This document shows positions 1-10,400 of a stretch of 64,000 bases of DNA, piece after piece. The DNA is from Roseateles sp. DAIF2 (GTDB taxonomy: Bacteria > Pseudomonadota > Gammaproteobacteria > Burkholderiales > Burkholderiaceae_C). Both the position numbers and the translations under genes were made by a program. Where the stretch lies: assembly GCF_015624425.1 (NCBI RefSeq), contig NZ_CP049919.1:4154001-4218000 (forward strand). The letters run 5' to 3'. Every line of letters begins with the position of its first letter. The stretch's first letter is position 1. The notes under the pieces are model-generated. The model was not told the origin of the DNA and ran no database searches. It saw only the letters and a program-made list of their open reading frames with translations.

Positions 1-381
1 CGCCTGATCTGGATGGACCTGGACCGCGTGTTCGACATCGACAATATGCCGATCGTGCTGGGCCGCAGCGTGCAGGCCACCTACTGCATCACCGACGGCC
101 GCGTCTCGCGCTCGCATGCACGCATCGACTGGCATGGCGGCAGTTTCTCGCTGACCGACCTCAGCTACAACGGCACCTTCGTGCGCTTCGGCGCCGCCGG
201 CGAGATCCTCAGCCTGCGCCGTGGCAGCTGCACCCTGCATGGCAGCGGCGTGATCGGCCTGGGCAGCCCGCCGATCGACGCGGTCGCGCCGGCCGTGCGC
301 TTCGAGGTGCTGCATTTCGCCGACACCGAACCGCTGGGCAGCGGCTCCAGCGGCCGGCGCTCGCGCGGCACCGGCGGCTGA
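1..381 (+). CDS. FHA-domain protein, C-terminal part (partial at window edge)
   Basis: The frame is open from base 1, so the gene begins outside the window and only its last 126 residues are visible. They form most of a forkhead-associated (FHA) domain: a Gly-Arg-Ser pair (LGRS), then SRSHARI with the conserved Ser and His, then LSYNGTFV resembling the family's S/T-x-NGT-x-V element. FHA domains bind phosphothreonine peptides. The tail is Gly/Ser/Arg-rich and ends 30 bp before ferrochelatase, so the two genes may be co-transcribed. In related Burkholderiales such a C-terminal FHA domain is often fused to a class III nucleotide cyclase; that is recollection and the upstream part cannot be seen. 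Confidence 0.85.
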   Translation, partial: RLIWMDLDRVFDIDNMPIVLGRSVQATYCITDGRVSRSHARIDWHGGSFSLTDLSYNGTFVRFGAAGEILSLRRGSCTLHGSGVIGLGSPPIDAVAPAVRFEVLHFADTEPLGSGSSGRRSRGTGG

Positions 382-411
382 TCAACGCCGCCGCCCCCTT
401 CCTCATCCCGC

Positions 412-1467
412 ATGCCCTACCGAGCCGAAGCCCCCCAAACCCGCAGCAGCGCTACCGCCCCCAGCACCGCCCTGCTCCTGTGCAACCTCGGCACGCCGGA
501 TGCGCCCACCGCGCCGGCCACGCGCCGCTATCTCGCGCAGTTCCTCAGCGACCCGCGCGTGGTCGAGATCCCCAAGCTGCTCTGGCAGCTGATCCTGCAC
601 GGCATCATCCTGCGCGTGCGGCCGGCCAAGTCGGCCGCCAAGTACGCGACGATCTGGCAGCCCGAGGGCTCGCCGCTGAAGGTCTGGACCGAGAAGCAGG
701 CCAAGCTGCTGCAGGGCTATCTGGGCGAGCGCGGCCACCGCCTGACGGTGCGCTACGCGATGCGCTACGGCAACCCGGCGATCGGCGCCGAGCTGAGCCG
801 GCTGCGCGCCGAGGGCATCACCCGCGTGCTGGTGCTGCCGGCCTACCCGCAGTACTGCGCCGCCACCACCGCCAGCGTGGTCGACGATGTGGCGCGCTGG
901 GCTCTCGAGACCCGGCACCTGCCCGAGCTGCGTTTCATCAACCATTACCACGACGAGCCCGCCTATATCGCCGCGCTGGCCGACAGCGTGCGCGCCCATT
1001 GGCGCCAGAACGGCCGACCCGAGCTGCTGGTGATGAGCTTTCACGGCATGCCCGCGCGCACCCGCGACCTGGGCGACCCGTATCACAGCGAATGCCTGGA
1101 GACCGGCCGCCTGCTGGCCGAGGCCCTGGGCCTGGCGCCCGAGCAGTACCTGATCACCTTCCAGAGCCGCTTCGGCAAGGCCAAGTGGCTGGAGCCCTAT
1201 ACCGAACCCACCCTGCGCGCGCGCGCCCGGGCCGGGCTGAAGAAGGTCGACCTGATCTGCCCCGGCTTCAGCGCCGACTGCCTGGAAACGCTGGAGGAGA
1301 TCGCCCAGGAGGCGCGCGAGGCCTTCCTGCACGAGGGCGGCCAGGACTTCGGCTACATCCCCTGCCTGAACGACAGCCCAGCCGGCATGGCCATGCTGAC
1401 GAGCCTGGCGGAGCGGCATCTGCAGGGCTGGGACACCCGGACCGCCGCACCGGGCACTGTCCGCTGA
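412..1467 (+). CDS. hemH: Ferrochelatase
   Basis: This 351-residue protein inserts ferrous iron into protoporphyrin IX, the last step of protohaem synthesis, at the inner face of the cytoplasmic membrane. It opens with the family's LLCNLGTPDAPT motif. It carries the catalytic His in SFHGMP (residue 211), the YHSEC segment, the QSRFGKAKWLEPYTE signature, and the FSADCLETLEEI motif with the conserved Glu. Length matches bacterial HemH. The start ATG lies 30 bp after the FHA gene. In many betaproteobacteria hemH sits beside hslR-grpE-dnaK; here those genes lie 46 kb downstream, suggesting an insertion between them. Confidence 0.97.
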   Translation: MPYRAEAPQTRSSATAPSTALLLCNLGTPDAPTAPATRRYLAQFLSDPRVVEIPKLLWQLILHGIILRVRPAKSAAKYATIWQPEGSPLKVWTEKQAKLLQGYLGERGHRLTVRYAMRYGNPAIGAELSRLRAEGITRVLVLPAYPQYCAATTASVVDDVARWALETRHLPELRFINHYHDEPAYIAALADSVRAHWRQNGRPELLVMSFHGMPARTRDLGDPYHSECLETGRLLAEALGLAPEQYLITFQSRFGKAKWLEPYTEPTLRARARAGLKKVDLICPGFSADCLETLEEIAQEAREAFLHEGGQDFGYIPCLNDSPAGMAMLTSLAERHLQGWDTRTAAPGTVR

Positions 1468-1815
1468 ATTCCACGCCTTGTTGCAAGCAAGGCACAGGTT
1501 CAGCCCCCTGGATGCCACGGCGGGCGATCGCGCCAGCCGGCGCTGAAAGCGCCACCATGCGCCCTTCTCGGCCCATCTTTCTGTAAATCTTCGTAAACAA
1601 ACCCGATGTCGGCCGGTGCGGCCGGCCGCCGCATGGCCGCTCCGAAGCACCGCCCGTCCGCGCTCAGAAACGCTCAGATTCGCCGCAAACCCTCCCCCTA
1701 AGCTGCCCGCATGCGTGCGGTGAGCGGGCCCTAGAGAGCCGGATCGCCATCGACGCCCGACAACAGAACACAGGGCCGGCGCCGCCCGTAGGACGTCGCA
1801 AGGTTGGGACCGAAG
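1468..1815 (+). promoter_or_regulatory. Intergenic region, presumed promoter of the giant-protein operon
   Basis: These 348 bp hold no convincing gene. A weak GCCTTG/CAAGGC hairpin (1475-1493) follows hemH without a T-tract. Two tandem short repeats sit one helical turn apart: GTAAA at 1583 and 1593, and CGCTCAGA at 1661 and 1671. Both have the spacing expected of a dimeric regulator site. No good sigma70 -35/-10 pair was found. As the only sizeable gap before nine co-directional genes, it probably contains their promoter. Confidence 0.4.
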
Positions 1816-4395
1816 ATGAAGCTAACGAGGGAAGTGGCCGTGCTGGGTGCTCATATCGCGCTGGCACTGTGCATGGGGGGAATGTCCGCGCCGGCCATGG
1901 CGGCGGATGAAAGCGGGCGGGCGCTAGAGGCCAGCCTGCTGGTGACCTCGCCGGGCCTGCAGCGCCTGCAGATCGAGGCGCCGGTGGGTGGCCTGGCCCA
2001 GATGAGCCTGATGGCTCAGGGCCAGGCCCTGCGCATCGACCTGCGCCGCCAGCCGCGCGCCGAGGTCGAGGCGCTGGTGCAGCGTCTGCGCCAGGAGATC
2101 GGCCTGGTGCGCGGCGTGCGCGCCGTCTACCTGCCGCAGGACGAGGCCTATGTCTGGGTCGACCTGGTCTCGGCCTTCGAGCTGATCGACCAGACCATCG
2201 TCGCGGCCCGGGCCGGGCGCTCGCGCTGGGAGCTGGTGCTGGGCCAGAGCCAGCCCAGCAAGGCCGCCGCGGTGGAGCTGCGCGAGCTGCGCCTGGCCGC
2301 ACGCGACGACCTGCTGGACATCCATCTGAGCGGCAGCGCCGAGCTGATGGCCGAGGTCTCGGTGCTGGAGCAGCCGGCGCGCCTGGTGGTCGAGCTGCCC
2401 GGCACCTCGCCGGCCTCGGTCGAGCGCCTGGCCGCGGGCTTCCGCGCCGGCCCGGTGCCGCTGTTCGCGCGCGTCAGCGCCGGCAACCAGGGCGGCGTGC
2501 CGCGCTTGGAGTTCCAGCTGCTGGACGAGGTCGACCTGGTCGACAGCGCCGGCGAGGTACGCGACGGCCAGGGCCGCATCCGTCTCAGCCTGGCGGCCGA
2601 CCGCGCGGTCGCGCAGGCCCGCGTCGGCGCCGCCGCCGAGGCCCAGCTGGAGCGCATCGAGGCCAGCCTGGACAAGCAGCGCCTCGAGCTGGCCCTGCCC
2701 GGCGTGCCCGCGGCGCGGCTGCAGTCCTACGCGTTGGAGGAGCCGGCGCGCCTGGTGGTGGACCTGCTGGGCTGGCGGCCCGAGCAGGTGCACGAGGCCG
2801 CCGCACGTTTCGTCTCGCCCCATCCCGGCATTGCCGGCCTGCGCGTCGAGACCACCCGCCTGGGCTCGGCCCGGCTGGTGTTCGACCTGAGCGGCAAGGC
2901 GCCGCTGCTGGCGCGCGGCGCCGCCGGCGATGCCCGCTATGCGCTGAGCCTGCGCCTGCCCGCCGAGGCGGGCAGCCTGGCCAGCGCGCAACCCGCGGCG
3001 CGCGGCGCCACCTCCTACGCGCAACGCGGCGAGCGCCTGGACCCGCGCGCACCGCTGCTGGTGGTGCGCCCGCTGATGCTGAGCCGCGACCCCGAGACGC
3101 CGCCACTGGCCACCTCGGAAAGGAACACCGCGCTGCTGGCGGTCTACCGCGAGGCGCTGGAGCGCGATCCCAAGTACCAGGCCGCCCGGGCCGACTACGA
3201 GATCGCCGCCCAGGCCGTGCCGCAGGCGCGCGCCGGCCTGCTGCCGACCGCCTCGATCGATTACCAGAAGTCGGCGATCCGCCAGGAGGTCGACCGCGCC
3301 TCCAACCCCAGCTTCCCGACCGGCGCCTCGCGCTACCCCAGCTCCAACCTGTCGCTGACCATCACCCAGCCGCTGCTGCGCGCGCCGGCCCTGTTCAAGT
3401 ACAACCAGGCCGGCATCTCGGTCGAGCAGGCGCGCTTCAACCTGCTGGCGGCCGAGCAGGACCTGATCCTGCGCGTTGCCAGCGGCATGCTCAATGTGAT
3501 GGCCGGCAACGACGGCCTGGACCTGGCGCGCGCCGAACGCCAGGCCACCGAACGCCAGTACGAGCTGGCCAAGGCGCGCAAGACCAGCGGGCTGGGCAAT
3601 GTGACCCAGCTGTTCGACGCCGAGGCCCGCCACAGCCAGGCGCGGGCGCGCGAACGCGAGGCCGGCAACCGGCTCGAGGACGCCCGCCTGGCCGTCAAGG
3701 AGATCATCGGCGAGGACCTGCCCGCGCTGGGCGGCTTCAAGGGCGACTTCACGCCCACCGAGCCGATGCCCGCCGAGGCCGGTCCCTGGGTCAATGCCGC
3801 GGTCGAGCAGAACCTGGCCCTGCAGGCGCGCCGCCTGGCGGTACAGATCTCCGAGCTGGAGATCAAGCGCCAGAAGGCCGGCTACGCGCCCAGCGTCAAC
3901 CTGGTCGCCAGCACCTCGCGCCAGGACACCGGCGGCTCGTTGTTTGGGCGCGGCCAGCGCTACAACAATGCCGAGGTCGGCCTGCGCGTCAACATCCCGC
4001 TGTTCGAAGGCGGCATGACCCACTCGCTGGTGCGCGAGGCGAATGCCCGGCGCGACAAGGCGCAGAACGAGCAGGAGCAGGAGCTGCGCCGCAGCGAGCG
4101 CCTGGCACGCGGCGCCTTCAACGGCGTGCTCGCCAGCCTCGACTCGGTGGACGCGCTGCGCAAGGCGGTGCTGGCCCAGCAGAGCGCGCTGGAGGCACGC
4201 GAGGAAGGCCTGAAGTCAGGCCTGTTCACGCCGGTGCAGGTGATGGACGCCTATCGGCTGTTCTACACCGCCAAGCGCGACTTCCTGCAGGCCCGCTACG
4301 ACTACCTGCTGAACCGTCTCAAGCTCAAGCAGGCCGTCGGCATCCTCAGCCAGCACGACCTCGACGACCTGAGCGCACTGCTGCAGCCGCTCTAG
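1816..4395 (+). CDS. TolC-family outer-membrane channel with N-terminal AMIN-type domains
   Basis: 859 residues with an N-terminal signal peptide (hydrophobic core, AMA cleavage site). An in-frame TTG at 1804 is possible, but ATG 1816 places the signal peptide normally. Residues about 35-390 contain two or three beta-rich AMIN-like units with recurring PARLVVEL/PARLVVDL and RLVFDL motifs, a module that binds peptidoglycan in AmiC and secretins. Residues about 436-855 are an outer-membrane efflux (TolC) domain with the usual internal duplication. Ordinary TolC is about 450 residues; the doubled length comes from the AMIN part. It is the first gene of a nine-gene run that includes three HlyD-type adaptors, so it probably forms the outer-membrane exit and is anchored in the wall by AMIN. 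The fusion is unusual. Confidence 0.88.
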   Translation: MKLTREVAVLGAHIALALCMGGMSAPAMAADESGRALEASLLVTSPGLQRLQIEAPVGGLAQMSLMAQGQALRIDLRRQPRAEVEALVQRLRQEIGLVRGVRAVYLPQDEAYVWVDLVSAFELIDQTIVAARAGRSRWELVLGQSQPSKAAAVELRELRLAARDDLLDIHLSGSAELMAEVSVLEQPARLVVELPGTSPASVERLAAGFRAGPVPLFARVSAGNQGGVPRLEFQLLDEVDLVDSAGEVRDGQGRIRLSLAADRAVAQARVGAAAEAQLERIEASLDKQRLELALPGVPAARLQSYALEEPARLVVDLLGWRPEQVHEAAARFVSPHPGIAGLRVETTRLGSARLVFDLSGKAPLLARGAAGDARYALSLRLPAEAGSLASAQPAARGATSYAQRGERLDPRAPLLVVRPLMLSRDPETPPLATSERNTALLAVYREALERDPKYQAARADYEIAAQAVPQARAGLLPTASIDYQKSAIRQEVDRASNPSFPTGASRYPSSNLSLTITQPLLRAPALFKYNQAGISVEQARFNLLAAEQDLILRVASGMLNVMAGNDGLDLARAERQATERQYELAKARKTSGLGNVTQLFDAEARHSQARAREREAGNRLEDARLAVKEIIGEDLPALGGFKGDFTPTEPMPAEAGPWVNAAVEQNLALQARRLAVQISELEIKRQKAGYAPSVNLVASTSRQDTGGSLFGRGQRYNNAEVGLRVNIPLFEGGMTHSLVREANARRDKAQNEQEQELRRSERLARGAFNGVLASLDSVDALRKAVLAQQSALEAREEGLKSGLFTPVQVMDAYRLFYTAKRDFLQARYDYLLNRLKLKQAVGILSQHDLDDLSALLQPL

Positions 4396-4424
4396 CGCCC
4401 GGGCCCTGACCCGCATGAACCACC

Positions 4425-4458
4425 GCCGCCGCATCGCGCCCACCGCGCCTGCGGCGGC
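4425..4458 (+). promoter_or_regulatory. Inverted repeat between channel gene and giant gene
   Basis: GCCGCCGCA and TGCGGCGGC form a perfect 9-bp stem with a 16-nt loop in the 99-bp gap before the giant gene. There is no T-tract. It could be a processing or stability hairpin that sets different transcript levels for channel and cargo, or an operator. A ribosome-binding site (CAGGGAG) follows, nine bases before the GTG start at 4495. Confidence 0.35.
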
Positions 4459-4494
4459 GCTCGCACGACAACCCGACCCGCCAGGGAGCGTCCA

Positions 4495-7400
4495 GTGAAC
4501 CCGACCACGCCGCAACAACGCCGCCTCAACACCGCCCAACGTCTGCGCCAGGCCCTGGGCCTGCGCGAGCACGGTGCGCCGCGGCGCGAACGCCGCCTGC
4601 ATGTGGAAGCGCTGGAGCCGCGCCACCTGCTGTCGGCCGAGGGCCTGGTGATCCCGCCGGCGCCGGACCGTGAGGCGGCCGAGTCGGTGCTGCTGCTGCC
4701 GCAGGAGCAGCTGCTGCGCCAGCTGCAGGCCAGCACGCCGGCGCTGCAGGGCGGCGCCTGGTTCGCCGCCGGCACGGCCACCGAGGCGCGCGCGCAGGAG
4801 GTGGTGTTCGTCGATCCCGGCGTGCAGGGCCACCAGGCCCTGCTGCGCGAGGCGCTGGCCCGCCGTGGTAGCACGCCGGCGCCCGTCGAGGTAGTGGTGC
4901 TGGATCCGGCGCAGGATGGCGTGAGCCAGATCAGCCAATGGCTGGCGCAGCGCCAGGGCCATGAGCTGCGCGCCCTGCACCTGATCTCGCATGGCGAGGA
5001 TGGCCGCCTGGCCCTGGGCAGCGGCGAGCTCAACAGCAGCAATCTGGACGCCCATGCCAAGCAACTGAAGGGCTGGCGCGCCGCGCTGGCCGAGGACGCC
5101 GACCTGCTGCTGTATGGTTGCGACGTGGCCGCCAGCGAGCGCGGCCAAGGCTTTGTGCAGGCCCTGGCGCAGCTCACCGGCGCCGATGTGGCCGCCTCCA
5201 GCAATCTCACCGGCGTGGCCGCGCGCGGCGGCGACTGGCAGCTCGAATACGCCAGCGGCGCGATCGATGCGCTGACCCTGTTCCAGGCCGGCCAGGCCTA
5301 CGAGGGCCTGCTGCAGCTGGACGCCGCCAGCCTGAACCTGAACGCCAATCTGCAGGCCCAGATGCTGAGCCTGCTGGGCAAGATCGACGCCGCCGGCGCC
5401 GAGGCGCTGAAGAACCCGCTGCTCAACAACGCCCTGCCCGGCCTGAGCCAGAGCGTCAACGGCGCGCTGGGGCTCAGCAGCAACACCGGCGCGGGTCAGC
5501 TGTTCGGCCTGCAGGCCGCGGCTTCGAGCTATTTCGGCAGCGCCGGCGCGGGTGCCAGCCTGCAGGGCCTGGGCGGGGCGCTGGAGAGCGCGCTGAAGTC
5601 CGCCATCGGCAACAAGCCGGCCTGGAGCATCAACGTCACGCCGCAGTTCGACCCGGCGGCCAAGGAGGTGCAGGCCGGCTTCAAGATCCGCCTGTCCCTG
5701 GACGAGAGTCAGGCCAAGAGCTTCAACCAGAATGGCGCCTGGAGCGGCCAGGCGCGCGCGCGCTTTAATCTGGAGCTTGATGCCGGCCTGCTGCTGCCAA
5801 GCCTGAACGCCGTCAGCGGCGCCGGCGATCTGCCCGCCCTGGCCCGCCCCAGCGACGCGCAGAGCCTGATCAGCCTGCGCCGCTTCGAGCTGGGCCTGGA
5901 CCTGACACCGGACGCCGGCAGCGCCAACCGCTTCACCCTGCATGCCGGCGTCAACACCCGGCTGCTGGACGCCAGCGACCTGGACGGCCAGGGCCGCGTC
6001 AGCCTGGTCGACTACGCCGCCAGCACCGGCAATGGCAGCAATGTCGCCGCCCTGCTGAAGCAGGGCCAGGACGCCCGCATCGAGGGCACCAGCGCCGGCA
6101 CCGGCTTCTACGGCCGCCTGGTCGGCGGCGCGCTGCAGCTGCAGACCGTCACCGACACCGCGCTGGACGCGGTCTCGGCCAATGGCCTGAAGTCCGTCTT
6201 CGACGGCGCACGCAAGCTCGGCGTGCAGCTCGACCTGGGCGAGGTGATGGGCCAGAAGCTGCCCCTGGTCGATGCCGGCCTGGGCGCCCTGCTGACCACC
6301 GCCGACGGCCGCAGCCTGGGCGATCTGCTGAGCTTCCGCACGCCGCAGGGCAGCACGGTGCTGGACGACTACCTGGCCGATGCCGACGCGCCGAGCAAGA
6401 CCCTGAGCGGCCTGCTGGCGCGCCTGCGCGAATACCTGAGCGGCCAGGGCCGCTATGCGCATCTGGAAGCGCTGGCCACGCCGGGCAACGGCGAGTTCAT
6501 GAACATCTTGACCAGCACCGGCGCCGGCGGCGTGCCGGTGCTGGAGCTGGACCTGAACCTGACGCGCGACTTCCTGCGCCGCCTGAGCTTCAAGGACCAG
6601 CTCAAGCCCCTGGGCCTGGACTTCATGGCCGGCGCCGGCGCGGCGCTGACGGCCCAGGTCAATCTGCGCCTGCGCTACGACACCTCGCTGGACAAGAGCC
6701 TGACGATCGGCAGCCTGACGGCGCGCGTGCACAGCGGCAGCGGCAAGCTCGACGCCGCGATGGCCCTGGGCATGCTGGAGGCGCGCGCGCTCGGCACGGT
6801 CAACTTCGACAGCGGCACGCTGACCCTGAACATCGGCATGCCCACCGGCATGCCGGACCAGATCACGGCCGGCGCGGCGCTCAAGCCCGCCGAGATCAAG
6901 AGTCCCTATGACGCCGGCTATGTCGCGTTGACCGATGCGCGCGTCGCCGCGGCCAACAGCCCGCAGGTCAGCGCCACGATCGCCTTCGACGTGCTGGGCA
7001 CGATCGGCGCCGGCAGCGCCGGTGCCCTGAGCTTCGAGACCCTGGCCGGCGGCAAGCCCCATGTCTCGCTGAGCTTCAACGGCGGCGCGGCCACCCTGTG
7101 GAGCGAGGTGGCGGCCAAGCCCCTGAGCCTGAACGCCAGCCGCTTCGAGGCCCTGGCCAGCTTCGCCAACCTCGACGCGGTGGCCCTGACCCGCATGCTG
7201 CAGGACCTGGGCAACTACCTGGCCGAGCTGCGCGACGCCGGCAAGTTCGACGCCCTGCTGCCCTTCACCCACCAGCGCCTGGGCGAGGTGCTGGACTTCA
7301 GCAAGCTGGTCAGCCAGGTGGTCGAGCAGCGCCTGCAGCAGAACGTCAGCGCCGGCGTGATCGCGGCCAAGCCGATCGCGCCCGTGCTCACCGAGGACAG

Positions 7401-10400
7401 CAGCTTCGACGTGCAGATCCAGCGCGCCGGCGAGGCCAAGCCCATCGTGGTCAGCATCGTCGTCAAGGCCAGCGAGACCACCGGCTTCACCCATATCAAC
7501 CAGCTGGCCCAGTTGATCGACCGCAAGCTGGCCGCCGCGATGGACGGCAATCTGCGCTGGCAGCCGCAGGGCGGCGCCGTCGCCGAGGTGGCGCGCCTGG
7601 TGCAGGGCGGCCTGGTGCTGAGCGCCGCGCTGCGCAGCAACGAGGAGCAGCGCATCGACCTGCACGCCGCCTCCGGCGGCTTCCGCCTGCGCCTGGGCAA
7701 CGGCGGCTGGACCCCCGAGCTCTCGCTGCTGAGCAGCCTGGCCGAGGTGCAGCAGGCGCTGGAGTCGCTGCCCGAGATCGGCAAGGGCAATGTGCTGGTC
7801 GGCGGCAGCGCCAAGCATCTGGTGGTGAGCTTCGTCGGCGCGCGCGCCGGCCAGGCCCAGGCCCTCCTGGAGGTGCAACTGGGCGACGCCGGCGCGGCCA
7901 ATGCCGGCGGCCTGCTCGATGTCACGACCAGCAATCTGGTGCGCGGCGTCGATGGCCGCGTCTGGGGCCAGCTGGCTATTCAGCAGGCCCGGCCCGACGC
8001 GGGCGTGGAGCTGCGCGTCGCGGCCACGGCCGGCGTCGCGGTCAGCGCCGTCACCAGCGGCTCGGCCACGGCCGACGCGGTGCAACGCCTGTCCCTGGTG
8101 CATGCGGCCGGCGGCAGCAGCTTCGTGATCACCGGCACCCGCCCCAACGGCAGCAGCTTCAGCAGCACCGTCACCCTGCCCACCAGCGGCACCTGGAGCG
8201 GCGCGATCGAGAGCGCGCTGAATGCGGCGCTGGGCGCCGGCGGCGTGGTCGTCAAGGCCGCCGATCCGGCGGTGGTCGGCTTCACCCAGGGCGTGCAGCA
8301 TTTCGACATCACCTTCAGCGGCGCCGGCCTGGCCAAGCAGCCGATCGCGACCCTGGAGGTCGACGGCCGCGAGCTGCGCGGCCGCCTCGAGGCCGATGCC
8401 GCGCTCTACACCCTCACCCAGGCCCGGCTGCCGGCCGGTGCCCAGGCCGGCAGCAACGAGATCCAGCGCCTGGCCATCGACAACGCAGCCAGCGGCCAGC
8501 TCGGCTTCGCCGTCACGCTGGGCGGCAAGTACTACGAGTCGGCCGGTCTCGACTGGAACGGCCGCAGCGCCGCCGCGATCAAGGCCGATCTGGTGGCGAT
8601 GCTGCGCCAATGGGATGCTCAGTTCAGCGAGTCCGGCCTCGAGGTGCGCGCCGTGGCCGGCGCCGCCAGCAGCTGGGATATCGAGTTCAAGGGCCCCTGG
8701 GCCGGCATCGACGCGCCGGCGCTGCAGCTGCGCGCCGGCAACCTGGTCTCGGCCCATGCGGCCGACCAGGCCCTGCGCCCGCTGGACCGCCTGGGCTTCA
8801 AGATCGGCGGCCAAGACGGCCAGACCAGCCGCATCACCAGCTTCGTCAGCTTCGACGACCTGATGGAGCGCCTGCAGCAGGCGGTCAACGACAGCCTGGC
8901 CGGCACCGGCCAGCGCTTCGAGCTGAACCCGCGCTACGACGCCGCCAGCAAGAGCCTGCTGTTCGACATCCGCTTCGCGCCGGCCCTGAGCACGCAAGGC
9001 GTGGCCCTGCAGCTGCAGGACAAGGTCGGCCCGCTGTCGGGCCTGAACGCCCAGGCCAGCCTGGACCTGCAGAGCCAGGCCTGGTTCAGCGCCACCTTGG
9101 GTCTGGACATGACCCAGGTCAACGCCTTCTCGCTGCGCGCCGGCGGCGCGACCAGCACCGTGATCGGTGCCAGCGGCTCCGGCAGCCCGGCTTTCGCCCT
9201 GCTGCCGGGCCTGGACGCCAAGTTCAAGCTGGTCTTCGACGGCGAAATCTATGCCTTCACGCTGAAGGCCAGCGACACCGCCAACAACGCCGGCATGGCC
9301 GACCTGCGCGGCGACATGCAGGCCCTGCTGGACGCGCAGGCCGTCGCGGCCGGCGGCGTGCTGGCGCGGCTGGGCTTCGCCAATGTGGGCCAGGCCGTCA
9401 AGGCCCAGCTCGATGCCAAGACCGGCTGGCTGCAGCTGAACAGCCGCGCCGCCAGCGAGAGCTTCCGTCTGTCGATCGACCATGCCGGCGACCCGATGAC
9501 GGCGCTGCTGGGCTTCAAGCCCATGACCCTGTACCCGGGTGCCAAGGCGGTGAAGCTGCCGGTCAACGGCCAGCTCGGCAGCGATGCCAGCCTGTCGCTG
9601 GCGCTGGACCATAGCGCGCCGATCACCCTCACCGTCGCGCGCGATTCCAGCAACACCAGTCTGCAGGACCTGGTGGCCGACTTCAATGCCGCGCTGGCCG
9701 TGACCAGCGTGGCCGGCCATGCCTACTTGGGCGCCGGCGGCAAGGGCTTCGCCAATCTGGGCCAGCTGCTGCAGGTGGTGCTGAACAACGGCCAGCTGGA
9801 GATCATCACGCTGAGCCGCTCGGTCGCGAATCTGCAGCTCTTCGTCAGCGGCAACAGCAGCGCCGCCACCGAGCTGGGCTTCGTCAACGGCCAATGGGCG
9901 CGCACCAAGGGCGCCGAGCTGTTCCTGCAGAACGTCGAGATCGGCGGCCGCTACAAGGCCGAGGTGCATGGCCAGAACGGCGCCCTGCCCGCGACGCTGG
10001 CCCAGCCGGGCCAGGCCAAGTACGGCCTGCTGGACCTGAAGTTCAACGAGCTGCGCACCGAGTACGAGGGCAGCCTGCGCTTCACGCTGCGCGCCGGCCC
10101 GAACGCGGCGCCGGACGCCCGCGTCAGCCTCAACACCCTGTGGGATGCGGTGTCCTCGCAGGACGCCCAGCTGGGACTGGGCGGCCCGATCAGCACCGAG
10201 GCCAGCCAGGAAGCCACCGGCACGCCGGTGCAGGCCAATGGCCGGCTGCTGCGCGACATCGGCCTGCGCGTCCATGTCGGCTCCCTGCAGCTGGACCTGG
10301 TGCTGCGCGCCGCCGACACCGCCACCAACCAGAGCGTGGCCGATCTGGCCGTCGACCTGGATGCCGCCATCCATGCCGCCCTGCAGGCCAAGCTGGGTGG

